A DNA stretch of 64,000 nucleotides from JBBSBL01 sp963735885 (GTDB lineage: Bacteria; Actinomycetota; Thermoleophilia; Solirubrobacterales; Solirubrobacteraceae): assembly GCA_963735885.1 (NCBI GenBank), contig CAVTMP010000004.1, positions 682,001 to 746,000 on the forward strand. The letters are read 5' to 3'. This document shows positions 28,256 through 37,568 of this stretch, piece after piece (within the stretch, counting starts at the first letter, position 1; each line of letters starts with the position of its first letter). The notes below the pieces were generated by a model. That model made no database searches. It was not told the DNA's origin and was given only the letters and a program-made list of their open reading frames with translations. The position numbers were made by a program, and so were the translations under genes.

Positions 28256-29374
28256 TCACCCGCCGAGCGCGCGCCGCAGCTTCGCCACGAGACCCTCGTC
28301 GGAGCGCAGGTTCTCCTCCGTGATCGTCCCGGAGAGCTCTTCGAGCAGCTCGCGCTGCGCGCCCGAGAGCCGCCGCGGGATGACGACGTTGGCCACGACG
28401 CGCAGGTCTCCGCGCCGGCCGCCGCGCAGCGCCGGCATGCCCTGGCCGCGCAGCACCACGACCTCGCCCGGCTGCGTCCCCGCGGGGATCTCCACCTCGG
28501 CCGGCCCGTCGAGCGTCGGCACCTCGAGGGTCGCGCCGAGCGCCGCGAGCGGCGCCGGCACGTCGAGCGCGGTGACGAGGTCGTCGCCGTCGCGGAGGAA
28601 GCGCTCGTCCTCCCGCACCCGCACGAGCGCGTAGAGGTCGCCCGCCGGCCCGCCGCGCTCCCCGGCGTGGCCGCGGCCGCTCAGCCGGATCCGCTGCCCG
28701 TCGCGGATGCCGGCGGGCACGTCCACCCCGAGCGTGCGCCGCTCGACCACGCGGCCCTCGCCGCGACAGGCGGCGCACGGCCGCGCGGCGATGCGGCCGT
28801 CGCCGCCACAGGCCTCGCAGGCCGCCGCGCGGACGACCTGCCCGAACGGGGTCCGAACCACGCTGCGCACCTGGCCGGCGCCGCCGCAGCGCTCGCAGGT
28901 CTCGATCGGGGTGCCCGGCTCGGCGCCGTTGCCGCGGCACGCCGCGCACGTCGCGATCGCCTCGAAGGCGACGTCCACCGAGCGGCCGGTGGCCGCCTCG
29001 GCCAGGGTGACCTCCGCGGTGACCGCGACGTCGCCGCCCTGCAGCGGACCGCCGGGCGCCCCGCCGCCGAACACCGATCCCCCGCCGAAGAACGCGTCGA
29101 AGACGTCCGAGAACGAGAACGTGTCGAAGTTCGGCGCGTAGCCCCCGCTGCGCAGGCCGTCGTGGCCGTAGCGGTCGTAGGTCGCGCGACGCTCGGGATC
29201 GGAGAGGACCTCGTAGGCCTCGGCCGCCTCCTTGAAGCGCTCCTCGGCGTCGGGATCGTGGGCGTTCACGTCGGGGTGCAGCTCGCGGGCGAGCCGCCGG
29301 AAGGCCTTCTTGACCTCGGTTTCGCCGGCCGAGCGGCCGACGCCGAGCACCTCGTAGTAGTCGCGCGGGGTCAC
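28256..29374 (-). CDS. dnaJ: chaperone protein DnaJ
   Basis: A 372-residue Hsp40 co-chaperone of DnaK. It has an N-terminal J domain with HPD (near residues 33-35), a Gly/Phe-rich linker, four CxxCxGxG zinc motifs (residues ~133-195), two beta-barrel substrate domains and the dimerisation tail. The GTG start overlaps the hrcA stop as GTGA. No dnaK or grpE is in this window, so this is either a second DnaJ paired with HrcA or the chaperone genes are scattered. Confidence 0.96.
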   Translation of the reverse strand: MTPRDYYEVLGVGRSAGETEVKKAFRRLARELHPDVNAHDPDAEERFKEAAEAYEVLSDPERRATYDRYGHDGLRSGGYAPNFDTFSFSDVFDAFFGGGSVFGGGAPGGPLQGGDVAVTAEVTLAEAATGRSVDVAFEAIATCAACRGNGAEPGTPIETCERCGGAGQVRSVVRTPFGQVVRAAACEACGGDGRIAARPCAACRGEGRVVERRTLGVDVPAGIRDGQRIRLSGRGHAGERGGPAGDLYALVRVREDERFLRDGDDLVTALDVPAPLAALGATLEVPTLDGPAEVEIPAGTQPGEVVVLRGQGMPALRGGRRGDLRVVANVVIPRRLSGAQRELLEELSGTITEENLRSDEGLVAKLRRALGG

Positions 29375-30387
29375 GTCTCGTAGACGTCCTCGATGAACCG
29401 CGAGAGCTGATGGGACGCCGCGCGGACCGAGCGGATCGCATGCCCGTAGTCCATCCGCACCGGGCCGAGGACCGACACGGCGCCCAGGCGCCGCTGGGGC
29501 AGGCCGTAGCTCGCCGCGACGAGCGCGAGCGAGCGGAGCGCGGGCGCCTCGTTCTCGCTCCCGATCCGCACGACGACGTCCCGGTCCCCGAGCGACGCGC
29601 GCAGGACGCCGAGCAGCGTGACGCGGCGCTCGAGCATCTCCATCACCGACTCGAGCTCGGAGAGGTCCTGCCCGGACTCCTCGACGAGCAGCCGGGCGGT
29701 GCCTTCGACGTAGAGGGTGTCGCCGGCGGTCTCCTCCAGCGCGGTGAAGGCCGGCGCGAGCGTGTCGAGGAACCCCTGCTCGCCCTCGGTCAGCGAGGGG
29801 TCGCGCAGGCGGCCGCCGAGCATCCGGGCGCCGAGGCCGAGGCCGGCCAGGCGCTCGTTCAGGTAGCTCGCCGCCCAGCCGGCCAGCCCCGGGTCGATGG
29901 GCGCCTCGAACGCGAACACCCGCTTGGCCACGCCGCCCGTCGACGTGATGACCACGACCATGAGCACCCGCGGCTGGAGCGGGAGCACCTCGATGTGGCG
30001 GATCGTCGAGGTCTCCAGCGGGGGCGCCGACACGATCGCGAGGAGGTTCGTGACCTGGGAGAGCGTCTCGCTCGTCACGCGCATCGCCTCGTCGACCTCG
30101 CGGCGTCCGAGCGTCAGCGTGAGGCCTGCGGTCTCCGGCGGCGCCTCGGCCGCCGGCAGGAGCCGGTCCACGAAGTAGCGGTACCCCGCGTCGGTCGGCA
30201 CCCGGCCCGCGGAGGTGTGCGGGTGCGCGAGCAGCCCCTCGTCCTCGAGCGCGGCGAGCTCGGCGCGGATGGTCGAGGGCCCCCACTCCACGCCGGTGGC
30301 GAGGTGCTTGGAGCCCACGGGAGCGCCGGCCTCGAGGTAGTCCTCGATGACCAGGCGCAGCACGAGCTCCTGACGGGGCGTCAGCAT
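29371..30387 (-). CDS. hrcA: heat-inducible transcription repressor HrcA
   Basis: A 338-residue repressor. The N-terminal winged helix has LTPRQELVLRLVIEDYLEAG and PVGSKHL...STIRAELAALEDEGLL. The GAF-like dimerisation domain follows, with GPVRMDYGHAI near the end. HrcA normally binds CIRCE inverted repeats before chaperone genes. I see no CIRCE in the 39 bases upstream of this gene, so autoregulation at this site is not supported. A TAGAAT box ends 6 bases before the ATG. Confidence 0.95.
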   Translation of the reverse strand: MLTPRQELVLRLVIEDYLEAGAPVGSKHLATGVEWGPSTIRAELAALEDEGLLAHPHTSAGRVPTDAGYRYFVDRLLPAAEAPPETAGLTLTLGRREVDEAMRVTSETLSQVTNLLAIVSAPPLETSTIRHIEVLPLQPRVLMVVVITSTGGVAKRVFAFEAPIDPGLAGWAASYLNERLAGLGLGARMLGGRLRDPSLTEGEQGFLDTLAPAFTALEETAGDTLYVEGTARLLVEESGQDLSELESVMEMLERRVTLLGVLRASLGDRDVVVRIGSENEAPALRSLALVAASYGLPQRRLGAVSVLGPVRMDYGHAIRSVRAASHQLSRFIEDVYET

Positions 30388-30393
30388 GATCCG

Positions 30394-30399
30394 ATTCTA
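30394..30399 (-). promoter_or_regulatory. -10-like box TAGAAT before hrcA
   Basis: TAGAAT on the minus strand ends 6 bases before the ATG at 30387. It is probably a leaderless promoter for hrcA-dnaJ-prmA, separate from the upstream MaoC genes. Confidence 0.45.
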
Positions 30400-30426
30400 G
30401 GACCGGCGTGCCGGCCGCCCGCCCGC

Positions 30427-30819
30427 TCAGCCCGTGGCGATCTCGGCGACGACGTTGCGCACGATCCGGTTCTCCCCCTGCACGGCCTCCGCCTCGACGT
30501 GCGCCACGCCGCCCTCGGCGCTCGCCACGGTGCCGGAGACGACGATCTCCTGCTCGAGCACGCCCATGCCGCGGAACTGCACCGCCAGGCGCCGCAGCGA
30601 CTCGGGGCCGCCGCCGGCATCGGTCATCGCGCGGGCGACCTGCGCCATCGACCACAGGCCGTGGAGGATCCGGCCGGGCAGCCCGACCGACGTCGCGAAC
30701 GTCTCGTCGATGTGGATCGGGTTGAAGTCCCCGGAGGCGCCCGCGTAGCGGACGGTGACGTAGGCGTCCGGCGTGACCCGGAGCTCCGGGATCGGCCGGC
30801 CCGGCTCGAGCTCCGACAC
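30427..30819 (-). CDS. MaoC-like dehydratase, catalytic (HadB-like) subunit
   Basis: A 130-residue hot-dog-fold protein. It has the hydratase-2 motif ASGDFNPIHIDETFA with the catalytic Asp and His near residues 30-35. I start at GTG 30819, which follows AGAGGAG by 8 bases and lies 2 bases after the stop of the partner gene; the longer reading from 30849 overlaps the partner. Together with the preceding gene it resembles mycobacterial HadA/HadB, where two half-size subunits form one (3R)-hydroxyacyl-ACP or -CoA dehydratase. The physiological chain substrate is unknown. Confidence 0.87.
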   Translation of the reverse strand: MSELEPGRPIPELRVTPDAYVTVRYAGASGDFNPIHIDETFATSVGLPGRILHGLWSMAQVARAMTDAGGGPESLRRLAVQFRGMGVLEQEIVVSGTVASAEGGVAHVEAEAVQGENRIVRNVVAEIATG

Positions 30820-30821
30820 GA

Positions 30822-31262
30822 TCAGGCTCCTCTCACGATGTTGGTCCACGTCCCCGTGCAGACGACCTCGTCGCGCTGGTTGCGCGAGACCGACTCGAAG
30901 ACGTAGAAGGCCATCCCGCCCCGCTCGGAGATGTCCTGCACCGTCGCCGTCGTGGTGATCTCGTCGCCGGCCACGACCGGCGGGCCCCAGACGAACTCCT
31001 GGCCGCCGTGGACCATCAGCGGGAAGTTGATCCCGACCTCGGGGTCGAAGATGCCCGGGGCCACCGACGGCCCGGCGTAGACCACGGCGAACATCGGCGG
31101 CGCCACGACGTCGGCGTAGCCCGCGCCGCGGGCCGCCCCGACGTCGGAGTGGAGGGGGTTCGTCTCGCCGACGGCGGCCGCGTACTCGCGGACCTTCTCG
31201 CGGCCGACGGCGTAGACGACGGGCGGGTAGGCCTTCCCGACGGCGTCGGTGGTGACGGGCAC
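30822..31262 (-). CDS. MaoC-like dehydratase, non-catalytic (HadA-like) subunit
   Basis: A 146-residue FAS1-dehydratase-type hot-dog protein starting at GTG 31262 after an AGAGGAG site. The stretch that aligns with the hydratase motif reads AAVGETNPLHSD, so the catalytic Asp is Glu-shifted and the His environment is altered, as expected for the structural half of a heterodimer. A hydrophobic MFAVVYAGP segment likely lines the acyl tunnel. It ends two bases before the catalytic partner starts, so both are produced together. Confidence 0.85.
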   Translation of the reverse strand: MPVTTDAVGKAYPPVVYAVGREKVREYAAAVGETNPLHSDVGAARGAGYADVVAPPMFAVVYAGPSVAPGIFDPEVGINFPLMVHGGQEFVWGPPVVAGDEITTTATVQDISERGGMAFYVFESVSRNQRDEVVCTGTWTNIVRGA

Positions 31263-31398
31263 CGGGCTCCTCTCTGGCTCGGACGAAGGCGGACGGGCGG
31301 CGGAACGCTATCGCGGCGCCGTCGGCGCGGCCGCCGGGGCAGACCGGCGGGCCGGTGGCGGGGGCCGGTGGTGGGCCGCGGCGGGCGGGCCGCGGCGG

Positions 31399-32196
31399 TC
31401 AGACGATCGTCTGGATCGTGCCGCCGTCCACCGACCAGGCCGCGCCGACGACGTTCGCCGCCGCCTCGGAGCAGAGGAACGCGACGACCGCCGCGACCTC
31501 CTCCGGCGTGCCGAGCGCCCGGCGCGGGATCTTCGCCGCGGCGGCCGCGAGCGCGGCCTCGCGGGTCGTGCCGCCGGCCGCGGCCCGCTGGTCGGCGAGG
31601 CCGCCCGGGTCGGTCCACAGCGGCGAGGCCACCACGCCGGGCGCGACCGCGTTCACGCCCACCCCGCGCGCGGCGTAGGCGTCGGCGAACGCCCGCGAGA
31701 GCGACAGCTGCCCCGCCTTGGCCACCGAGTAGGCCGCGTTCGCCGGCGACGGGCGCTTCCCCGACGACGAGCAGACGTTCACCACCCGCCCCCAGCCGCG
31801 CTCCGCCATCGCCGGGCAGGCGGCGCGCATGAGCCGCAGCGGCGCCATCACGCTGAGCTCCCACTGCGCGCGCCAGTCCTCGTCGGTCAGCTCCTCGAGC
31901 GGCGTCATGGCGCTCGTGCCGGCGTTGTTGACGAGGACGTCGAGCCGGCCGAAGGCGTCGTGGGCGGCGGTGAGCAGACGCTCGGGGACGTCGGCCTCGC
32001 GCAGGTCGCCGGTCGCGGTGACGGCGGTCCCGCCGGCCGCCTCGACGTCCGCGGTCGCCGCGGCCAGGGCGGCCGGATCGCGCCCGTGCAGGACGACGCG
32101 CGCGCCCTCGGCACCCAGCGCGACGGCGGTGGCGCGACCGATGCCCCGGCTGGCGCCGGTGACGAGGCAGGCACGTCCACGCAGGCCGAGGTCCAT
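31399..32196 (-). CDS. SDR family NAD(P)-dependent oxidoreductase
   Basis: A 265-residue classical short-chain dehydrogenase/reductase. It has the TGASRGIG cofactor loop (residues 14-21), NNAG near 93, catalytic Ser in VCSSSG and YxxxK as YSVAK near 160, and a C-terminal VDGGTIQTIV. The HGRDP after the second strand suggests NADP preference. It is followed on the same strand by the two MaoC subunits (136-base gap), so a fatty-acyl reductase/dehydratase pairing is possible. The substrate is not determined. Confidence 0.9.
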   Translation of the reverse strand: MDLGLRGRACLVTGASRGIGRATAVALGAEGARVVLHGRDPAALAAATADVEAAGGTAVTATGDLREADVPERLLTAAHDAFGRLDVLVNNAGTSAMTPLEELTDEDWRAQWELSVMAPLRLMRAACPAMAERGWGRVVNVCSSSGKRPSPANAAYSVAKAGQLSLSRAFADAYAARGVGVNAVAPGVVASPLWTDPGGLADQRAAAGGTTREAALAAAAAKIPRRALGTPEEVAAVVAFLCSEAAANVVGAAWSVDGGTIQTIV

Positions 32197-32247
32197 GGCG
32201 GGCGATTCTTCCAGGCGACGGCGGCGCCGCCGACCACGGGCGCCGCA

Positions 32248-34767
32248 TCAACGGGGGCGGAGCGCCGCCACCCGCAGGGCGCGACCGCGTACCGCGAGTG
32301 CCAGGACGTGCGTGCGCCGGTCGTAGCGCCAGGCGCCGCGTCGCAGCACCCGGCCGTCCACGAGCACGGTCTGCGGGACGAACGGCCGCCGCAGCGCGCC
32401 GAGCGACGCCTGCACGGCGTAGCGGCGGGTGCGGCGCCCGCGGATCGCCAGCGTCCATCCCCGCCGGCCCTCCACGGAGGCCAGGCCCTCGCCGCCCGGC
32501 ATCGCGGCGCGCGAGCGCCCGCGGGGGAAGGCGAGGATCTCGCGGCGGCGCTCGCGCGCCGCGAAGGTGACGACGCCGCCGCCACGCGGCGCAGGACCGA
32601 GCGTGTCGACGTCCGGCGGCAGGAGCGGGAGCAACGCCCCCGCGCGCACGAGCAGCGGCAGCTCCCCCAGGGGGGCCGGGAGCCGGACGTCCCGGCCGCC
32701 GCGGAGCAGCCGCGCGGTCCCCAGCCGCAGCCCGCCCGTGCGCCGCCGGTACCGCGCGGAGCGCCAGAGGTCGATCCAGGGCCCGCGCGGGAGGTAGAGG
32801 GCGCGCGACCGCGCGCCCGGCGCGAGCACCGGCGCGGCGAGGAGGTCGGAGCCGAGGCGGAACTCGTCGTCGCGCGCCGCGGCGCGGGGATCGCCGGGGT
32901 CGGTCAGCGCGAGGTGGCGCATGAGCGGGAGGCCGTCCCGGCGGTAGCGCTCGACGGCAGCCTGGAGATAGGGCCACAGCTGCGTGTGGAGCTTCGCCCA
33001 GCGCCGGAAGACCGGCAGCACGTCGGGGTCCCAGACCTGCGGCCGGCGGGAGCCCGCGCTCGCGAGCACGATGGCCTTCTTGCGGGCCTTCATCCACGGC
33101 GAGACCGCGCCGAGCTCGATCCAGCGGAGGAGCAGCTCGCGGTCGAGGCGTGCGCCGTCGAGCTCGAAGAGGCCGCCGAGCTCCGAGGCCCACAGCGCGA
33201 CGCCCGACAGCCCCATGCTCAGCCCGTTGGCGAGCGCCGAGCGCAGGCCGTCGAAGCCCCACGTCGCCGTCGGGTCGCCGCTCCAGACGAGCCGCGAGCA
33301 GCGGGCGCTGCCCGTCCACCCGGAGCGGACGAACGCCGCGAGCGGCCGCGACGCCCGCGCGGTGAGCCCCGCCGAGGCGCAGTGGTAGAGGCGCGGGTAG
33401 GCGTTGTGGAGCCGCGCGCCGGGGATCCCGCTCGCCGAGACGACGTCGGGCGGCGAGTACTCGCCGTAGTCCTCCATCCAGCCGTCGTAGCCGTCGCGGG
33501 GCATCTGCGCGAGCAGGGCCTGGAAGCCGCTCACCGCCGCGGGCCGGGTGAAGTCGACCTGGGAGACCTCGAGCGACCCGTAGCGGTCGGCGAACGTGCG
33601 GTAGACGTACGGCGCGCCGTCGGCGCGGCGGCCGAGCCAGCCGTTCCGGGCGAAGCGCGGGTAGACCCCCGCGTAGCGCGTGCAGATCATCGGATGCGCG
33701 TAGGCGAGGATGCGCAGGCCGGCGGCGTGGAGGCCGCGCACGCGGGCCCGGCTCGCGGCGCGCAGGCGCCGGGCGTCCCCGCACGGCAGGTACTGGAGCG
33801 TCGTCTCGGCCACCGAGACCGGGACGTCACCGGCGCGCAGCGTCCGGATCCGCCGCAGCTCGGCCGGGACGTCCTCCCGGTCGAAGTCGTTCGGCATGAC
33901 CCACACGCCGAGGAACCACGGCGCGCGCGGGGCGGGCTGGCGGCCGGTGAGCGCGGTCATGCGGCGCAGGGCGTCGGCCGGGCGCGGGCCCGCGAGGACG
34001 TCGAGGTGCAGGCGCGGCGCGTCGACCTCCACCGCCCACTCCTCGCGCCCCCCGGGTCGCAACGAGAAGCGCGAGCGCTCGTCATCGCGCACGAGCGCGC
34101 CGTGGCCGCGCGTGGAGAGCAGCCACGGGACCGGGTACGTCGTCGCGTCGTCGCGGGATCGGAACCCCCACGGGACGACGATCGCCGCCGGCACCCCGCG
34201 CGCCGCCCGCGGCCACGCCCCCTCGCCCACGGAGCTCTCGACCTCGCCGCGAGCCCGGGCGACCGCATCGGAGCGCTCGCCGAAGCCGAGCCAGCGCTCG
34301 CCCCGCCGGGCGGCGAAGCCGATGCCCGTGGCGAGGACGCCCCGGGTCGAGCCCAGCACCCGGATCCGCACCGCGATCACGCCCTCCGGTCCGCGCCGCA
34401 GCGCGACCGCGAGCCCGCGCCCGGCCGGGTCGTCGGTGTCGTAGACGGCCTCGCGCCGGCCGTCGCGGCCGACGCTCGCGCAGAAGACGCGCGTCGCGTG
34501 GAACCAGCCGGCCGCGGTGCGGAAGCCGGCGCGGCCGGGTGCGCCGCCGCCGGCGCGCGCGAGCTCGCGCAGCACCTCCCGCCCGCGCCCGTCGCGCCAG
34601 CGCAGCGGTCCGGCGTCGGGCGCGGTGGCCTGCAGCGCGCCCGAGCGCACGGGCAGCAGGCCGACGCCCTGGCAGTCGCGGCCGGTGGAGTAGGCGGCCG
34701 GGGCCGGCGCGGCGCCGAGCAGCGCGAGGAGGACGGCGCACCCGGCCGCGATCGGCGCCGCGCTCAT
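32248..34767 (-). CDS. secreted glycoside hydrolase family 31 alpha-glycosidase
   Basis: An 839-residue exported enzyme with a signal peptide over residues 1 to about 24 (Ala/Leu-rich, PAPAA cleavage region). The N-terminal beta-sandwich is followed by a TIM barrel with the nucleophile in GWMEDYGEY (Asp433) and a probable acid/base Asp in WSGDPTATWG (Asp498). C-terminal beta domains follow. The WMEDYGEY form is closest to the YihQ/sulfoquinovosidase-like side of GH31, but I cannot confirm the sulfonate-binding residues, so alpha-glucosidase or alpha-xylosidase remain possible. It lies between lepA and the SDR, in the same direction, and has no sugar transporter beside it. Confidence 0.88.
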   Translation of the reverse strand: MSAAPIAAGCAVLLALLGAAPAPAAYSTGRDCQGVGLLPVRSGALQATAPDAGPLRWRDGRGREVLRELARAGGGAPGRAGFRTAAGWFHATRVFCASVGRDGRREAVYDTDDPAGRGLAVALRRGPEGVIAVRIRVLGSTRGVLATGIGFAARRGERWLGFGERSDAVARARGEVESSVGEGAWPRAARGVPAAIVVPWGFRSRDDATTYPVPWLLSTRGHGALVRDDERSRFSLRPGGREEWAVEVDAPRLHLDVLAGPRPADALRRMTALTGRQPAPRAPWFLGVWVMPNDFDREDVPAELRRIRTLRAGDVPVSVAETTLQYLPCGDARRLRAASRARVRGLHAAGLRILAYAHPMICTRYAGVYPRFARNGWLGRRADGAPYVYRTFADRYGSLEVSQVDFTRPAAVSGFQALLAQMPRDGYDGWMEDYGEYSPPDVVSASGIPGARLHNAYPRLYHCASAGLTARASRPLAAFVRSGWTGSARCSRLVWSGDPTATWGFDGLRSALANGLSMGLSGVALWASELGGLFELDGARLDRELLLRWIELGAVSPWMKARKKAIVLASAGSRRPQVWDPDVLPVFRRWAKLHTQLWPYLQAAVERYRRDGLPLMRHLALTDPGDPRAAARDDEFRLGSDLLAAPVLAPGARSRALYLPRGPWIDLWRSARYRRRTGGLRLGTARLLRGGRDVRLPAPLGELPLLVRAGALLPLLPPDVDTLGPAPRGGGVVTFAARERRREILAFPRGRSRAAMPGGEGLASVEGRRGWTLAIRGRRTRRYAVQASLGALRRPFVPQTVLVDGRVLRRGAWRYDRRTHVLALAVRGRALRVAALRPR

Positions 34768-34808
34768 GAGCGCCGCGCGTCGATGAGCGTCGCGATGGGC
34801 CGGATCCC

Positions 34809-36617
<1,809 letters not shown>

Positions 36618-36629
36618 GGGCGGCGACTG

Positions 36630-36635
36630 AGGATA
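36630..36635 (-). promoter_or_regulatory. -10-like box TATCCT before lepA
   Basis: TATCCT on the minus strand ends 12 bases before the lepA ATG, implying a leader of about five bases. Confidence 0.3.
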
Positions 36636-36707
36636 GGGCGGGACGGCGGGGTCCGGCCGCGGCCGGGGGATCCCGGGCCGCGCGGCGGGGCGCCCCGGAG
36701 CCGCGGC

Positions 36708-37490
36708 TCAGGGCAGGTCGGGCGCGTGCGCGGTGCGGTGGTCGTGCCCGAACAGCGGCACGGGCGCCGACATCTCCGCCAGGCGCGAGGCGGTGCGGGC
36801 GCCGATGCGGTCGGCGAGCGCGTCGCGCCCCTCCCCCGCCCCGCCCGGCTCGAGGTTCGTCGTGTAGACGATCGATCGACGCGCCTCGTAGCGCCCGTCG
36901 ATCACGAGGAAGAGCTGCTCGGCGACCCACTCGGTCGGCTTCTCCGCGCCGAGGTCGTCGAGCTGGAGCAGGTCGACGGTGGTGAGCTTCTCGAGGAAGC
37001 CGAGGTGTCCCGCCCCGGCGTCGTCGCGGTAGGTGTCGCGGATCTCCACGAGCAGGCGCGGGAACGAGTAGACGGCGACCGAGCGCGAGGCCCGCAGCGC
37101 GGCGCGCGTCACGAGGTAGGCGAGCGTCGTCTTGCCGGTGCCGACGCTGCCGTGGAAGCCCAGGCCGCGGCCCGCGTCGAGCTCGCGGTCGATCCCGTCG
37201 CAGAACCGCTGCACGGAGCGCACGACCGCAGGCGCCCGGGCCCGGAGGTCCTGGACCTCCGGGCTCTCGAACGTGACGTGGCGGAAGCGCTCGGGGATCG
37301 TCCGCGCGAGGCCGCTCGTGCGCCGGGCGGCGACCCGCTGGTCCCGGCAGCGACAGGGCACCGCGGTGTCCGTGGCCTCCTCGAGGATCCAGCCGTCCCC
37401 GGCGCACTCGCCGTACGGGCACGGCCCCGCCGCGTCGCGGGCCGCGGTGAAGAGGCCGGGGCGAAGGGGCGTGGCGGCGGCGTCGGTCAC
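36708..37490 (-). CDS. DnaC/DnaI-like AAA+ ATPase
   Basis: A 260-residue ATPase of the helicase-loader/IstB group. The N-terminal part holds four Cys (residues 24, 29, 46 and 48, CPYGEC and CRC), a likely zinc site as in DnaI. Walker A is GSVGTGKT at 114-121, and Walker B is LLQLDDLG near 175. The TTNLEP sensor-like strand and an Arg-rich C-terminal helix follow. No transposase is adjacent, which argues against an IstB partner. Most actinobacteria lack DnaC and use DciA, so the role here is open. The GTG start at 37490 lies 9 bases after a TATCGT box. Confidence 0.83.
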   Translation of the reverse strand: MTDAAATPLRPGLFTAARDAAGPCPYGECAGDGWILEEATDTAVPCRCRDQRVAARRTSGLARTIPERFRHVTFESPEVQDLRARAPAVVRSVQRFCDGIDRELDAGRGLGFHGSVGTGKTTLAYLVTRAALRASRSVAVYSFPRLLVEIRDTYRDDAGAGHLGFLEKLTTVDLLQLDDLGAEKPTEWVAEQLFLVIDGRYEARRSIVYTTNLEPGGAGEGRDALADRIGARTASRLAEMSAPVPLFGHDHRTAHAPDLP

Positions 37491-37568
37491 GGCCGGGCCA
37501 CGATAGCCGTCGCCGCGGCGGCGGCGAGCGGCCGTTTCGCGCTGTTTGCGGCGTGGTCGCCCGGTCGG

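Noticed and set aside
30388..30426. CIRCE operator upstream of hrcA
   Set aside because: No TTAGCACTC-N9-GAGTGCTAA-like inverted repeat is present between hrcA and the MaoC gene.
36708..37490. IS21 istB transposition gene
   Set aside because: No istA-type transposase or terminal inverted repeats nearby, and the N-terminal Cys cluster fits DnaI-like proteins better.
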